A stretch of 64,000 nt of DNA from Picrophilus oshimae DSM 9789 (GTDB lineage: Archaea > Thermoplasmatota > Thermoplasmata > Thermoplasmatales > Thermoplasmataceae), in assembly GCF_900176435.1 (NCBI RefSeq), contig NZ_FWYE01000001.1, positions 310,001 through 374,000 of the forward strand, in the 5' to 3' direction. Under the pieces are notes generated by a model. It saw only the letters and a program-made list of their open reading frames with translations. It made no database searches and was not told the DNA's origin. Of this stretch, positions 37,066-46,279 are shown piece by piece. Within the stretch, counting starts at the first letter, position 1; the number at the start of each line of letters is the position of its first letter. Position numbers and translations under genes: made by a program.

Positions 37066-38907
37066 ATGATAACTTTCAATAATTTGCCGGATATAAACGA
37101 CATAAGGGTTAATGGTTACGTCAAAATAAAGAATCATGGAATGATAGCAAACAACAGAACAGCGGCCATAGTTGCCATGGATGGAACCATAGACTGGGCA
37201 TGCTTTCCAAATTTTAATTCAAGGCCCGTTTTTGATTCAATACTTGATAAAAACAGGGGCGGCTTCTTCTCGGTAAGACCTGTTGATAACTCATTTTTAA
37301 ACCAGTACTATGAGGAGTTCACAAACATACTTATAACGGAATTCCTGAGAGATCACGAGATTGTTTTAAGAATTACAGATTTTCTTCCGATATCTGATTA
37401 CTCAACAATAAATTATCCAGAAATTCACAGGTTCATAGAGGCGCCTAACAGGGATGTCGACATTGAGATAAGGTTCAGGCCCAATTTTAATTATGGCATG
37501 GAAAGGCCAATGATAGAGAGATCTAGATATGGATACCTTTTTACAGGGTCTCAAAACAGCGTCGGCATATCATCAAACTTCAAATTTAAGCTTGAAAACG
37601 GCAACATGCTATCTTCTAAAGTAAGATTAACAAGTGGTTCATACGAATGGATTGTTATACCAACAGGAATAAAACACATAAGCCCTGTTGAGGATTATAA
37701 ATCATACGATCGTCTTGAGGAAACAAGGGAATACTGGAAAAAATGGTCAAACAGCATAGATTACCACGGCGTGTACCACAAGTACGTTTTAAGATCCGCA
37801 CTGGCATTAAAGGGACTTTTCTATGATCCCACGGGACTCATGGTTGCTGCACCGACGTCCAGCCTGCCGGAGTCCATAGGCGGTGAGAGAAACTGGGATT
37901 ACAGGTACACCTGGATACGTGATACAGCGTACGTCATAGAGACATTATCGTTCATAGGCCTAAAAAGGGAGGCAACAAAGTTCCTTTACGATATAATGGA
38001 CACAATAGAAAAGGAGAGACGTTTAAGAACAATATACTCAATTGATCACAACTACGATGAATTATTTGAGGATATAATAAACTACGATGGATACCTTGGA
38101 TCACGGCCTGTAAGGATGGGCAACAGGGCTTCGGAGCAGCTCCAGGTTGATCAGTACGGATCAATAATAAATGCCCTTTATCATTTAAACAAGATAGGCG
38201 GAACCATAAATTCATACATGTGGGATTTTGTTATCGACATTCTTGATAAGCTATCAATAATATGGAAGTACCCTGATTCAAGCATCTGGGAATTCAGAAC
38301 CGAGCCAAGACACTATGTTTATTCAAAATTAATGTCCTGGGCAGCCTTTGACAGGGCAATAAAGATGGGAAAAAGCCTTGGTTACTCTGCACCGTACAGT
38401 AAATGGAGAAAAACAGAAAATGAGATAAAAAATGATATAATAAAAAATGGATTTAATAAGGAATTAAATTCATTTGTTCAGTACTACGGTTCAAATGACA
38501 CGGATGCCTCACTGCTAAGAATGCCACTTTTAAATTTCCTGCCTGTTAATGATCCAATGATTCAGGGAACGATCTCATTAATAGAGAAAAAATTAATGCA
38601 TGGCGATTACCTTTTTAAAAGGTACAACGAGGATGATGGTTTAAAGGGCGATGACAATGCATTTCTCTTGCTATCATTCTGGTACGTCGAGGACCTAATA
38701 CTAATGAATAAGATAAAGGATGCAAAGAATGCCCTTGATAAAATACTAAACATGTCAAATCATCTAATGCTGTTTTCAGAGGAGATTGATTTCAAAACGC
38801 TTGAACCTGTTGGCAATTTCCCGCAGGCAATAACGCATCTTGGTGTTATAAGGGCCATAACAAAGCTGAACAACGCATTTAAAAAGATAAAAAACAGCGA
38901 TTTTTAG
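37066..38907 (+). CDS. GH15 family glucoamylase/trehalase-like glucohydrolase
   Basis: 613 residues, no signal peptide, so intracellular. The N-terminal beta-sandwich (GMIANNRTAAIVAMDGTIDWACFPNF, up to about 230) precedes the (alpha/alpha)6 catalytic domain with GGERNWDYRYTWIRDTAYVIETL and, near 500-560, the second acid region. Prokaryotic GH15 enzymes of this architecture include Thermoplasma trehalases and a Picrophilus glucoamylase. Sequence alone cannot choose between trehalose and maltooligosaccharides. Lies between the aroB cluster and marC, possibly linked functionally to the sugar uptake locus at 50-58 kb. Confidence 0.85.
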   Translation: MITFNNLPDINDIRVNGYVKIKNHGMIANNRTAAIVAMDGTIDWACFPNFNSRPVFDSILDKNRGGFFSVRPVDNSFLNQYYEEFTNILITEFLRDHEIVLRITDFLPISDYSTINYPEIHRFIEAPNRDVDIEIRFRPNFNYGMERPMIERSRYGYLFTGSQNSVGISSNFKFKLENGNMLSSKVRLTSGSYEWIVIPTGIKHISPVEDYKSYDRLEETREYWKKWSNSIDYHGVYHKYVLRSALALKGLFYDPTGLMVAAPTSSLPESIGGERNWDYRYTWIRDTAYVIETLSFIGLKREATKFLYDIMDTIEKERRLRTIYSIDHNYDELFEDIINYDGYLGSRPVRMGNRASEQLQVDQYGSIINALYHLNKIGGTINSYMWDFVIDILDKLSIIWKYPDSSIWEFRTEPRHYVYSKLMSWAAFDRAIKMGKSLGYSAPYSKWRKTENEIKNDIIKNGFNKELNSFVQYYGSNDTDASLLRMPLLNFLPVNDPMIQGTISLIEKKLMHGDYLFKRYNEDDGLKGDDNAFLLLSFWYVEDLILMNKIKDAKNALDKILNMSNHLMLFSEEIDFKTLEPVGNFPQAITHLGVIRAITKLNNAFKKIKNSDF

Positions 38908-38942
38908 GAAATTATTAATAATCATTAAATATAGGTAATCCA

Positions 38943-39572
38943 ATGAGCTATGCCTATCTATTTGTATCATCGCTTGTCACGCTTTTTGCGATAATGAACC
39001 CGATAGGAGCTGTGCCAATACTAATTGCACTGACTGATGGATATACCAGAAATGAAAGAAACAATGTTATTTTAAAAAGTGTTTTTACTGCTGCAGGCAT
39101 GATGCTTGGCTTTATGCTCATCGGTGTTTACATATTCCAGGTGTTAAGAATAAGCATATATGATTTTGAGATAGCCGGTGGCATGCTTCTCTTTAAGGTT
39201 GCATTCGACATGCTTCAGGGAAGGACATCACCAACGAAGATAACAAGCACAGAAAAGGAGGAATCCGTTGAAAGGGAGGCCATTGGTGTGGCCCCCCTTG
39301 GAACGCCATTGCTGGCAGGCCCCGGAACGATAACAACTGCAATAATCTTTTTTAACGGCAACGGAAACGCAATAATGACAAGATTTGTTGTTATAATGAG
39401 CGTTATAATACTGATCATTTTAACATATATAATACTCAAGTTTTCAATACCAATATTCGCAAGGCTTGGAAAGACAGGATCTATAGTTATAACAAGGATT
39501 ATGGGTCTTCTGCTTGCATCAATAGGTGTTCAGCTTGTTGCCTCTGGAATAATCAACGTTTTCCATATTTAA
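38943..39572 (+). CDS. MarC family integral membrane protein
   Basis: 209 residues with six predicted helices. [18 protein letters not shown] is the family signature near the N-terminus, and [18 protein letters not shown] is the repeated motif in the middle. The function is unknown: the family was once linked to antibiotic resistance without firm proof. Its 3' end overlaps the convergent aroD by 20 bases. Confidence 0.88.
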   Translation: MSYAYLFVSSLVTLFAIMNPIGAVPILIALTDGYTRNERNNVILKSVFTAAGMMLGFMLIGVYIFQVLRISIYDFEIAGGMLLFKVAFDMLQGRTSPTKITSTEKEESVEREAIGVAPLGTPLLAGPGTITTAIIFFNGNGNAIMTRFVVIMSVIILIILTYIILKFSIPIFARLGKTGSIVITRIMGLLLASIGVQLVASGIINVFHI

Positions 39573-40164
39573 TATAAAATGATTCGTATTCATCCTTTGT
39601 TATCTGGCCCGGGGCGCTTTCGTTAATATACCTTGCATATACAATCTCCGATAATATAAATCCCGAGAATATCCTTAATGCCTCGTTACCCCGGCCCATT
39701 GGTATGAAGACTATTTTGTATTTTTCATCCTTTTTCATTAAAAGGTATTGAAGGTCATCGACAAATTTTTTATTGTCATTATAGTTCAATGCTATTTTAT
39801 AATAATCCGGGTTTTTTTCATTCATAATTGTAAATATCGCTGGAACATTATCGTTGTTATTTCCATGGTATGAGACCATTAACATGGAATTCCTTGGCCT
39901 GAATTCCATGTTAATGTCAAGATCCATCATCCATGGATTGTAATCATCGGCAATTTTATAATAATCAACACCAAGCCTGCATGTAAATATGTATTTAATC
40001 GAATTATCATTCAGGTATGATAATATACCCGGAAGTGATTCAATGGAATGATCGTAAAAAAGATCGTACCTTAGCTCGTAAACATTATTTTTGTTGAATT
40101 TAAATCTATCCTTCATTTCTTTTATATCCTTAAAGTATATTGATTCAACTATTAACGGTTGCAT
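39553..40164 (-). CDS. aroD: 3-dehydroquinate dehydratase, type I
   Basis: About 203 residues. Dehydrates 3-dehydroquinate through a Schiff base. [18 protein letters not shown] (catalytic His), YYKIAL (Schiff-base Lys, about K123 from the chosen start), [11 protein letters not shown] and the C-terminal [11 protein letters not shown] are all present. The ATG at 40164 is preferred over an upstream TTG. The gene is separated from aroBEKA by the GH15-marC pair. Divergent from an HTH gene. Confidence 0.92.
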   Translation of the reverse strand: MQPLIVESIYFKDIKEMKDRFKFNKNNVYELRYDLFYDHSIESLPGILSYLNDNSIKYIFTCRLGVDYYKIADDYNPWMMDLDINMEFRPRNSMLMVSYHGNNNDNVPAIFTIMNEKNPDYYKIALNYNDNKKFVDDLQYLLMKKDEKYKIVFIPMGRGNEALRIFSGFILSEIVYARYINESAPGQITKDEYESFYIKYGKR

Positions 40165-40220
40165 GGCAATAAATAACAAATATGTATAAAAATTATTAAG
40201 GTAATTTATTATTGAGATCT

Positions 40221-40646
40221 ATGTTCAAGATTACAATAACATCGGTGCCATCAAGGTATGATGATGACCCTGATAGGATCATAGCGTATTTTTTGTCTGA
40301 TATAGGATACATACCAAGGTTCAATCCAGAGCATGATATAAACAGTATAAAGTCATCCGCATATTTTAAGCTGTTTAAATGCTTTTTAATTACGGACAGG
40401 TACTGGGGCGTTGATGAGCTCACATCATATTTAAAAACATCAAGAACCACGCTTTACAGGCATCTTAACAAACTAAAATCCATGGATATAATAGAGGAGC
40501 TAAATGATGGCAGGGAGAAAAAATACAGATTAAGATCTGGAAACATAGAAAGCGCATGGAGCTGGGTTGAGGTGAATGTAAAGATGGCCCTTGACAATTA
40601 CAGAAAGACCGTGGAGAATATAAGAAGATCCATGGATCATAGCTGA
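40221..40646 (+). CDS. Winged-helix transcription regulator
   Basis: About 141 residues. The middle holds an ArsR-type winged helix (YFKLFKCFLITDRYWGVDELTSYLKTSRTTLYRHLNKLKSMDIIEEL), preceded by an unusual 45-residue segment (KITITSVPSRYDDDPDRI) and followed by a helical tail. The start is taken at the ATG after an upstream TTG. The target is unknown. Divergent from aroD and overlapping the convergent DsrE-like gene by 10 bases. Confidence 0.75.
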   Translation: MFKITITSVPSRYDDDPDRIIAYFLSDIGYIPRFNPEHDINSIKSSAYFKLFKCFLITDRYWGVDELTSYLKTSRTTLYRHLNKLKSMDIIEELNDGREKKYRLRSGNIESAWSWVEVNVKMALDNYRKTVENIRRSMDHS

Positions 40647-40966
40647 AGATATGAGTAACCGAGTTCCTGTTTTTCAACGATCTCCATGACGCCAGCCCTT
40701 ACGGTTCCTATGTTCTCTGCCAGCTCACTTTTATCTATTTTTAGCTCTTTCAATGAGTTCTCACAGGCAAAGAATTTTATTCCGGATTTTATTAAATCAT
40801 TTATTTTATCTATGTTTTCGTAGTTTTTTAACAATGCCTTTACAGCAGACCTGGTGAAAACAATCTCGATGTTGCCATCCGGCATTGCATCCCTTAAATT
40901 TTTTATCTGTTTTAATATTAGATTCATCTTTTCAAAATCGTTGCCGTTCACTATTACATTGTGCAT
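40637..40966 (-). CDS. DsrE/DsrF-like small protein
   Basis: 109 residues with the DsrE fold pattern: NVIVNGNDFEKMNLILKQIKNL, VFTRSAVKALLKN and GIKFFACENSLKELKI, with a single Cys in the position seen in many family members. These proteins take part in sulfur relay or related redox tasks. The exact role is unknown. Divergent from thrS across 40 bases containing the perfect palindrome TTAATATATTAA (40978-40989), a possible two-way box A. Confidence 0.75.
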   Translation of the reverse strand: MHNVIVNGNDFEKMNLILKQIKNLRDAMPDGNIEIVFTRSAVKALLKNYENIDKINDLIKSGIKFFACENSLKELKIDKSELAENIGTVRAGVMEIVEKQELGYSYLQL

Positions 40967-41006
40967 GCCATGTAATATTAATATATTAATTAAATATTTA
41001 CAGAGA

Positions 41007-43001
41007 ATGGCAGATATTATTTTAAAGGTAACAAAGGGTCAAAAGTTTTCGGATCTTGTCCCTGAAAAGCTTAATCAGAGGATTGTTGCCGCAAGAATGA
41101 ATAAAAGGCTCTTTGATCTTTCAGACAGCGTTCCCGAGGATGGGGATGCCGAGCTCATAGATGTTTACTCCGATGATGGTTTGATTATACTAAGGCATTC
41201 GGCGGCCCATGTGCTGGCAAATGCCGTTGTTGAGCTTTACAATGCACTGCCAAATACAAGCAATGAAAACCAGGAGGGTTTTTACTATGATTTTGACATG
41301 CAGCCAATATCGACGGATGATTTTCCAAAGATAGAGGATAAGATGAAAGATATCATAGACAAAAACATAAAAATAGAGAAATACACAATGAAAAAGGATG
41401 ATATATTAAACCTGTTTAAAAACAATCCATATAAAATAGATAAGATAAACAAAAATGCCGATGATGATGCAACGGTATATAGGGAGGGTGACTATTACGA
41501 GTTCTGCCGTGGGCCACATGTGCCATCCACCGGCTTTATAAAGGCATTTAAATTATTATCAATAGCAAGCACAACGTACAACGGCGAGATAAACGGGAAA
41601 AGGATGATAAGGATCTACGGCACTGCATTTCCTGACAAAAAGATGTTAAATGATTTTCTAAAGAACAGGGAGGAGGCCATGAAACGTGATCACCGCAGGA
41701 TAGGCCAGGAGATGGATCTTTTTATATTCGATACCGAGAGGGCACCGGGAATGCCATTTTATACACCTAACGGTGCGGTTATAAGAAACGAATTAATAAA
41801 ATACATGGGCGAGATCAATGCAAGGAATAACTGGCAGGAGGTCTGGACCGCACATGTTTTCAGGGATTTAATATGGAAGCAGTCGGGCCATTATGATAAA
41901 TACAAAAATGATATGTTTTTATTTCAGCTTGAAAACGGTGAGCACTATGGCCTAAAGCCAATGAACTGTCCAGGTCATATAACAATCTTTCAGAGAGGCA
42001 TTTACAGCTACAGGGACATGCCTGTAAAGTACTGCGAGCCAGGCACCGTTTACAGATACGAAAAATCAGGCGAGATGGGTGGTTTAACAAGGCCCAGGGG
42101 CTTTACAATAGATGATGGTCATGGGTTTTTGAGGCAGGACCAGATACTGGAAGAGGTCTCATCGTTACTTGGAATGATACATGAGGTTTTTAATACAATA
42201 CTTGGCAATGTCGAATTTTCATTTGATCTCAGTGTAATGGATAAGAACAGCCCGGAGAACTATCTAATAGAATACAAATGCAGGAACTGCGGCAACGTCT
42301 TCATGCTCAGGGCAGGTTCATCAAAAATTGAATGCCCAAAGTGCTCATCAAAGGATCTTGAAATGGACTTTTCCATGTGGGATGCGGCAACAGAGAATTT
42401 AAGAAAGGCCCTGGAATCCAGGAACCTGAATTACAAGGAGTACCCTGGTGAGGCTGCTTTTTACGGGCCAAAGATAGATGTACACGTAAAGGATGCACTG
42501 AACAGATTCTGGCAGCTGTCAACGATACAGCTGGACTTCTTCATGCCGATAAACTTCGATCTTTATTACATAAACAGCGATGGTAAAAAGGAAAGGCCTG
42601 TTATAATTCACAGGGCCATATATGGCAGCTATGAAAGATTCATTGCAATACTTTTGGAGCATTACAATGGGAAGCTGCCCACATGGCTCTCACCAATTCA
42701 GTGTTATGTAATACCGGTAAGTGAGAATTACAATGAATATGCAGAGTCAATAAACAGCCTTTTTGTAAAAAATAACATAAGGTCAAAAATTGATTTATCC
42801 CCAGAGACCATATCAAAAAAGATAAAGATGATAAGAAAAATGAGACCTTCATATATAATAGTTGTCGGTGAAAAGGAGGAGCATAACAAGAGCGTTTCAA
42901 TTAGAAACAGAAAGGATAAAACCATCGAGATGCCGGTGAATGAATTCATAGAAAAGATTAAAGATGAGATATCTTCAAGGGAGATAAACCAGATGTTTTA
43001 A
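41007..43001 (+). CDS. thrS: Threonyl-tRNA synthetase, bacterial-type with zinc-ribbon insertion
   Basis: 664 residues. Layout: TGS domain (1-62), editing domain with HSAAH (about 70-75) and CRGPHVPSTG, class II catalytic core with MNCPGH, DDGHGF and IHRAIYGSYERF supplying the catalytic zinc ligands, then the anticodon-binding domain. This is the bacterial/eukaryotic architecture, not the archaeal DTD-like one. An extra zinc ribbon (C425, C428, C443, C446) is inserted in the core before the MWDAATENLRKAL helix. The start was chosen at MADIILK. The frame extends upstream, but that part lacks family similarity and lies over the DsrE-like gene. Confidence 0.94.
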   Translation: MADIILKVTKGQKFSDLVPEKLNQRIVAARMNKRLFDLSDSVPEDGDAELIDVYSDDGLIILRHSAAHVLANAVVELYNALPNTSNENQEGFYYDFDMQPISTDDFPKIEDKMKDIIDKNIKIEKYTMKKDDILNLFKNNPYKIDKINKNADDDATVYREGDYYEFCRGPHVPSTGFIKAFKLLSIASTTYNGEINGKRMIRIYGTAFPDKKMLNDFLKNREEAMKRDHRRIGQEMDLFIFDTERAPGMPFYTPNGAVIRNELIKYMGEINARNNWQEVWTAHVFRDLIWKQSGHYDKYKNDMFLFQLENGEHYGLKPMNCPGHITIFQRGIYSYRDMPVKYCEPGTVYRYEKSGEMGGLTRPRGFTIDDGHGFLRQDQILEEVSSLLGMIHEVFNTILGNVEFSFDLSVMDKNSPENYLIEYKCRNCGNVFMLRAGSSKIECPKCSSKDLEMDFSMWDAATENLRKALESRNLNYKEYPGEAAFYGPKIDVHVKDALNRFWQLSTIQLDFFMPINFDLYYINSDGKKERPVIIHRAIYGSYERFIAILLEHYNGKLPTWLSPIQCYVIPVSENYNEYAESINSLFVKNNIRSKIDLSPETISKKIKMIRKMRPSYIIVVGEKEEHNKSVSIRNRKDKTIEMPVNEFIEKIKDEISSREINQMF

Positions 43002-43649
43002 ATGAATATACCTGAAATTTATAAAAGGTTATTTTCATTTTACGGTGATTTGCACTGGTGGCCTGCAGAGAATGATTTCGAGGTGTTAATAGGTGCGATA
43101 TTAACACAGAACACATCATGGAGGAACGTTGAAAAGGCAATAGAATCTTTAAAAAGCTCCGGGCAGTTAACAATCGATTGGATTATAAAAATGGACTGTA
43201 AAGATCTTGCATTAAAGATAAGGAGTGCCGGTTTTTATAATCAGAAGGCAGGATACATAAAAAACGCATGCATTTCAATAAAAGCAATATATGGTAATCT
43301 TGATAACATGAAGAAAAACTTCAATGAGGTCTATGATTTTCTATCAGGTTTAAAGGGTATAGGACCTGAAACCAGGGATTCAATACTTTTATACGCATTG
43401 AATTACAGAACCTTTGTGATTGATAAGTACACTTTAAGACTGTTTTCAAGACTTTACGGTAAAAATTTTTCATACATTGAGATAAAAAGCAGTGTGGAGG
43501 AATCGCTAAAAACAGTCTTTGAATTAAAGAATTTCCATGCAATGATAGTCGAGCTTTCAAAGGATTACTGCAGGAAAAAACCTTTATGTTTAAAATGCCC
43601 GTTAAATGATCTATGCCTATATGGAAATAATAGAACCGTAACCGATTAG
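43002..43649 (+). CDS. HhH-GPD DNA glycosylase, MagIII/EndoIII-like with Fe-S cluster
   Basis: 215 residues. GAILTQNTSWRNVEKAI, the helix-hairpin-helix LKGIGPETRDSILLYAL, the catalytic Asp in VIDKYTLRLFSR, and a C-terminal four-Cys cluster motif (C-x5-C-x2-C-x5-C in YCRKKPLC...NDLC). The catalytic Lys of true endonuclease III is absent from the hairpin, as in 3-methyladenine glycosylase III, so it probably removes alkylated bases as a monofunctional glycosylase. Starts directly after the thrS stop. Overlaps the convergent aIF2-gamma gene by 33 bases. Confidence 0.87.
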   Translation: MNIPEIYKRLFSFYGDLHWWPAENDFEVLIGAILTQNTSWRNVEKAIESLKSSGQLTIDWIIKMDCKDLALKIRSAGFYNQKAGYIKNACISIKAIYGNLDNMKKNFNEVYDFLSGLKGIGPETRDSILLYALNYRTFVIDKYTLRLFSRLYGKNFSYIEIKSSVEESLKTVFELKNFHAMIVELSKDYCRKKPLCLKCPLNDLCLYGNNRTVTD

Positions 43650-44834
43650 GCGCCAGCGGTTCATGACACGCCTGCCTATTGCAACACGGTCGCCAGGGCT
43701 TGCCGCAACAGGATATTTTAACGATACCTCTATGCTGTTGTCCCTCGATGATGTTATAACACCAACGGTGTTTGCAGTTCCAACTGTTAGCATGATGTTT
43801 TCATTTGTTTTTAGAGGCTCAACCTTTATATTTTCATCGAAGCCGACAACCCTCTTTAAAAGATGCGATTCCATCGTTAATGAGAATGCGGCCTCAGGCA
43901 CCTTTCCAGGCCTTCCAAGAACCCTGCCTGTTAATGAATCGCTCTTTGTTAAAAATGGATCCAGCTTTGTACCAACAGCGGCCAGACCTCCTGGCCTTAT
44001 TTTATCGTAAGAGCTTGACCCGGCCATCAGGCTTACTATCTCAGTGTTAATATTCTGCCAGACGGTTTTATTTCCCCTTGTCATTTGTATTCCTGGAACG
44101 ATCTCTATTTCATCCCCGATCTTTAATTCACCCTTTATCAATGAGCCGCCAAGGACGCCACCTTTAAGGTTTTTTATCGATGTTCCGGGCTTGTTGACAT
44201 CAAATGATCTTGCTATGTACATTAATGGATCGTCTGATTCCCTAAATTCAGGTGTTTTTATTATATTCTCTATGGCGTATAATACCATGTCAATATTGGT
44301 GTTATGATAGGCACTTACCGGTATTATCGGTGCGTTTTCAGCTATGCTTCCCTTTAAAAATTCCTTTATTTCCCTGTAGCTCTCCATTGCCCTTTCCCTT
44401 GTAACAAGGTCGATCTTGTTCTGAACAACTATAATTTCCTTTATGCCCATGATCTCCAGGGCTGTTAGATGCTCCCTTGTCTGTGGTTGCGGACATTTTT
44501 CATTTGCGGCTATGACAAGAATGGCGCCATTCATTATTGATGAACCTGCAAGCATTGTTGCCATTAATGTTTCGTGCCCCGGGGCATCGACTATTGATAT
44601 CACCCTTGAAAGTATGCAATCCTCGTTTAATTTTTTGTTTGAATAGAACTCATTTCCGTTTTCGTCGAAGCATTTGTATATCGGTGTATCGGCATAACCA
44701 AGCTTTATTGAGATGCCGCGCTTTATCTCCTCTGAATGAACGTCAGTTTTTTTACCGGTTAATGCATATGTAAGAGTGCTCTTGCCATGATCAACATGGC
44801 CAACCATTCCAATATTGACAGAAGGCTGCTCCAT
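43617..44834 (-). CDS. Translation initiation factor aIF2 gamma subunit
   Basis: 405 residues. Binds GTP and initiator Met-tRNA as part of the aIF2 trimer. GHVDHGKST (G1, about 12-20), DAPGHETLM (G3), QNKIDL (G4), followed by two beta-barrel domains. The zinc knuckle that normally has four Cys between switch 1 and G3 keeps only C55 and C73, so zinc binding is probably lost. Downstream of S6e with stop-start contact, a common archaeal arrangement. Confidence 0.95.
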   Translation of the reverse strand: MEQPSVNIGMVGHVDHGKSTLTYALTGKKTDVHSEEIKRGISIKLGYADTPIYKCFDENGNEFYSNKKLNEDCILSRVISIVDAPGHETLMATMLAGSSIMNGAILVIAANEKCPQPQTREHLTALEIMGIKEIIVVQNKIDLVTRERAMESYREIKEFLKGSIAENAPIIPVSAYHNTNIDMVLYAIENIIKTPEFRESDDPLMYIARSFDVNKPGTSIKNLKGGVLGGSLIKGELKIGDEIEIVPGIQMTRGNKTVWQNINTEIVSLMAGSSSYDKIRPGGLAAVGTKLDPFLTKSDSLTGRVLGRPGKVPEAAFSLTMESHLLKRVVGFDENIKVEPLKTNENIMLTVGTANTVGVITSSRDNSIEVSLKYPVAASPGDRVAIGRRVMNRWRLIGYGSIISI

Positions 44835-45217
44835 TACTGCTCTCCCTTTTGCTCTTCTGGTTTTTCTAATGGCTGTGGGCCGTACTGTGTTATGATCATA
44901 TTTAACTGTGATATATCCGATCCAACAATGTTTCCCCTTAGCGTAACCCTCTTCCTTATACCGTTCTTGCCCTTCCTTCCATGAGTGTAGGTTATTAATA
45001 TCCTCTTTTTGCCTGCTATTGGAAGATCCTTTTTCATTGGAAATCCATTGTTTGCGCTTCCACCTGTGATCTTTAATTTATAGCCGGGCATCTCAAAGAA
45101 TGAACCGTCTATCTCATCACCAATTCTTCTGCCTGTTAGCAGGCCGATAACATTTTGATCGATCTCCTTCTTGTAAGTTTTTCCGGTATTTTTATCTGCA
45201 ATAACAATTACTGCCAC
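44834..45217 (-). CDS. rps6e: 30S ribosomal protein S6e
   Basis: About 127 residues: AVIVIADKNTGKTYKKEI, GRRIGDEIDGSF, YKLKITGGSANNGFPM and KKRILITYTHGRKGKNGIRKRVTLRGN are the conserved S6e core. The longer eukaryotic C-terminal tail is absent, as in other archaea. The GTG at 45217 is preferred over the in-frame GTG at 45226, because a GGGTGAT ribosome-binding site sits 4 bases before it and it gives the usual N-terminus. Operon with aIF2-gamma. Confidence 0.94.
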   Translation of the reverse strand: MAVIVIADKNTGKTYKKEIDQNVIGLLTGRRIGDEIDGSFFEMPGYKLKITGGSANNGFPMKKDLPIAGKKRILITYTHGRKGKNGIRKRVTLRGNIVGSDISQLNMIITQYGPQPLEKPEEQKGEQ

Positions 45218-45427
45218 AATTATCACCCAATGATTTTATGGTCTATCTTTATTAACTATATCTCTTTTTTTATATCATTTGTCTAATACCACATTAAAGT
45301 ATTTAATAAAACCTTTTCTAAAGATTATTTAAAAAACTTTAATTTTTATGATTTTATTTAAATTATATTAAAGACGCTTTATAGTTCAGCTGCTATCAAT
45401 TTTTATATTAATGATGTATAATCTTAT

Positions 45428-46279
45428 ATGGAAAGGATCGTCATAGCACTTGGAGGCAACGCAATAGACAGCGGAAATTCCGGTATAAACGAGCAGATAG
45501 AAAAGGCCGTAAAGGCCTTCTCAGAGCTTGCTGACATAATAAGCAACAACGAGGTTGCAATAACATATGGCAACGGGCCACAGGTCGGAAACATATATGA
45601 AAAGGGCTATGATCTTGACCTAAGCGTTGCAATGTCCAATGGCATGCTTTCATATATAATATCAATGGCATATGACAGGGCAAAGTACATATCAGGAATA
45701 TCAAAGGATATAATTACAATGGTTACAAGGACTGTTGTCAATCCTGATATTTATACAATGAAGCCTGTTGGAAGGTTTTATGACAAAAAGATTGATGATT
45801 CATACTATTACGAGATAAACCGTGGATACAGAAAGAGGGTGAAATCGCCTGAACCAGTGGACATACTGGAAAAATCAGCGATATCAAATCTCATGGCCAA
45901 TGGATTTCTGCCTGTTGCTGTTGGTGGCGGGGGCATACCTGTTGTACAAACCTTGCAGTACTATTCAGGATTCCCCGGGGTAATAGATAAGGATCTTGCC
46001 TCGGCCCTGCTTGGGAACTTAATAGACGCGGATACATTAATGATAATAACAGGTGTAAAGAACATATATTTAGATTATTCAAAAAAGGATGGTATAATAA
46101 AGAGCATTGATTATGATAAGATGCTTGATTATTATAATACCATAAATTTTGAGGAGGGGACGATAAAGCCCAAGATCCTGGCAGCACTTAAATTCCTTGA
46201 GCGTGGTGGCAGGAAGGTTTACATAACATCAATAGAAAATATAAAGAATTTAAATGATGGAACGGTAATTTATAAATAA
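45428..46279 (+). CDS. Carbamate kinase-like amino-acid kinase
   Basis: 283 residues. VIALGGNAI, TYGNGPQVGNIYEKG, VPVAVGGGGIPVV-type loop (here GFLPVAVGGGGIPVV), DKDLASALLG and the C-terminal GTVIYK tail match carbamate kinase (makes ATP from carbamoyl phosphate and ADP, or the reverse). Slightly shorter than the usual ~310. No arginine deiminase or ornithine transcarbamoylase gene is close, so the pathway is open. Overlaps the convergent phosphoribosyltransferase by 10 bases. Confidence 0.88.
   Translation: MERIVIALGGNAIDSGNSGINEQIEKAVKAFSELADIISNNEVAITYGNGPQVGNIYEKGYDLDLSVAMSNGMLSYIISMAYDRAKYISGISKDIITMVTRTVVNPDIYTMKPVGRFYDKKIDDSYYYEINRGYRKRVKSPEPVDILEKSAISNLMANGFLPVAVGGGGIPVVQTLQYYSGFPGVIDKDLASALLGNLIDADTLMIITGVKNIYLDYSKKDGIIKSIDYDKMLDYYNTINFEEGTIKPKILAALKFLERGGRKVYITSIENIKNLNDGTVIYK

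Noticed and set aside
40854-41006. N-terminal extension of the thrS frame
   Set aside because: It overlaps the DsrE-like gene on the other strand. The ThrRS TGS domain begins at the ATG at 41007.
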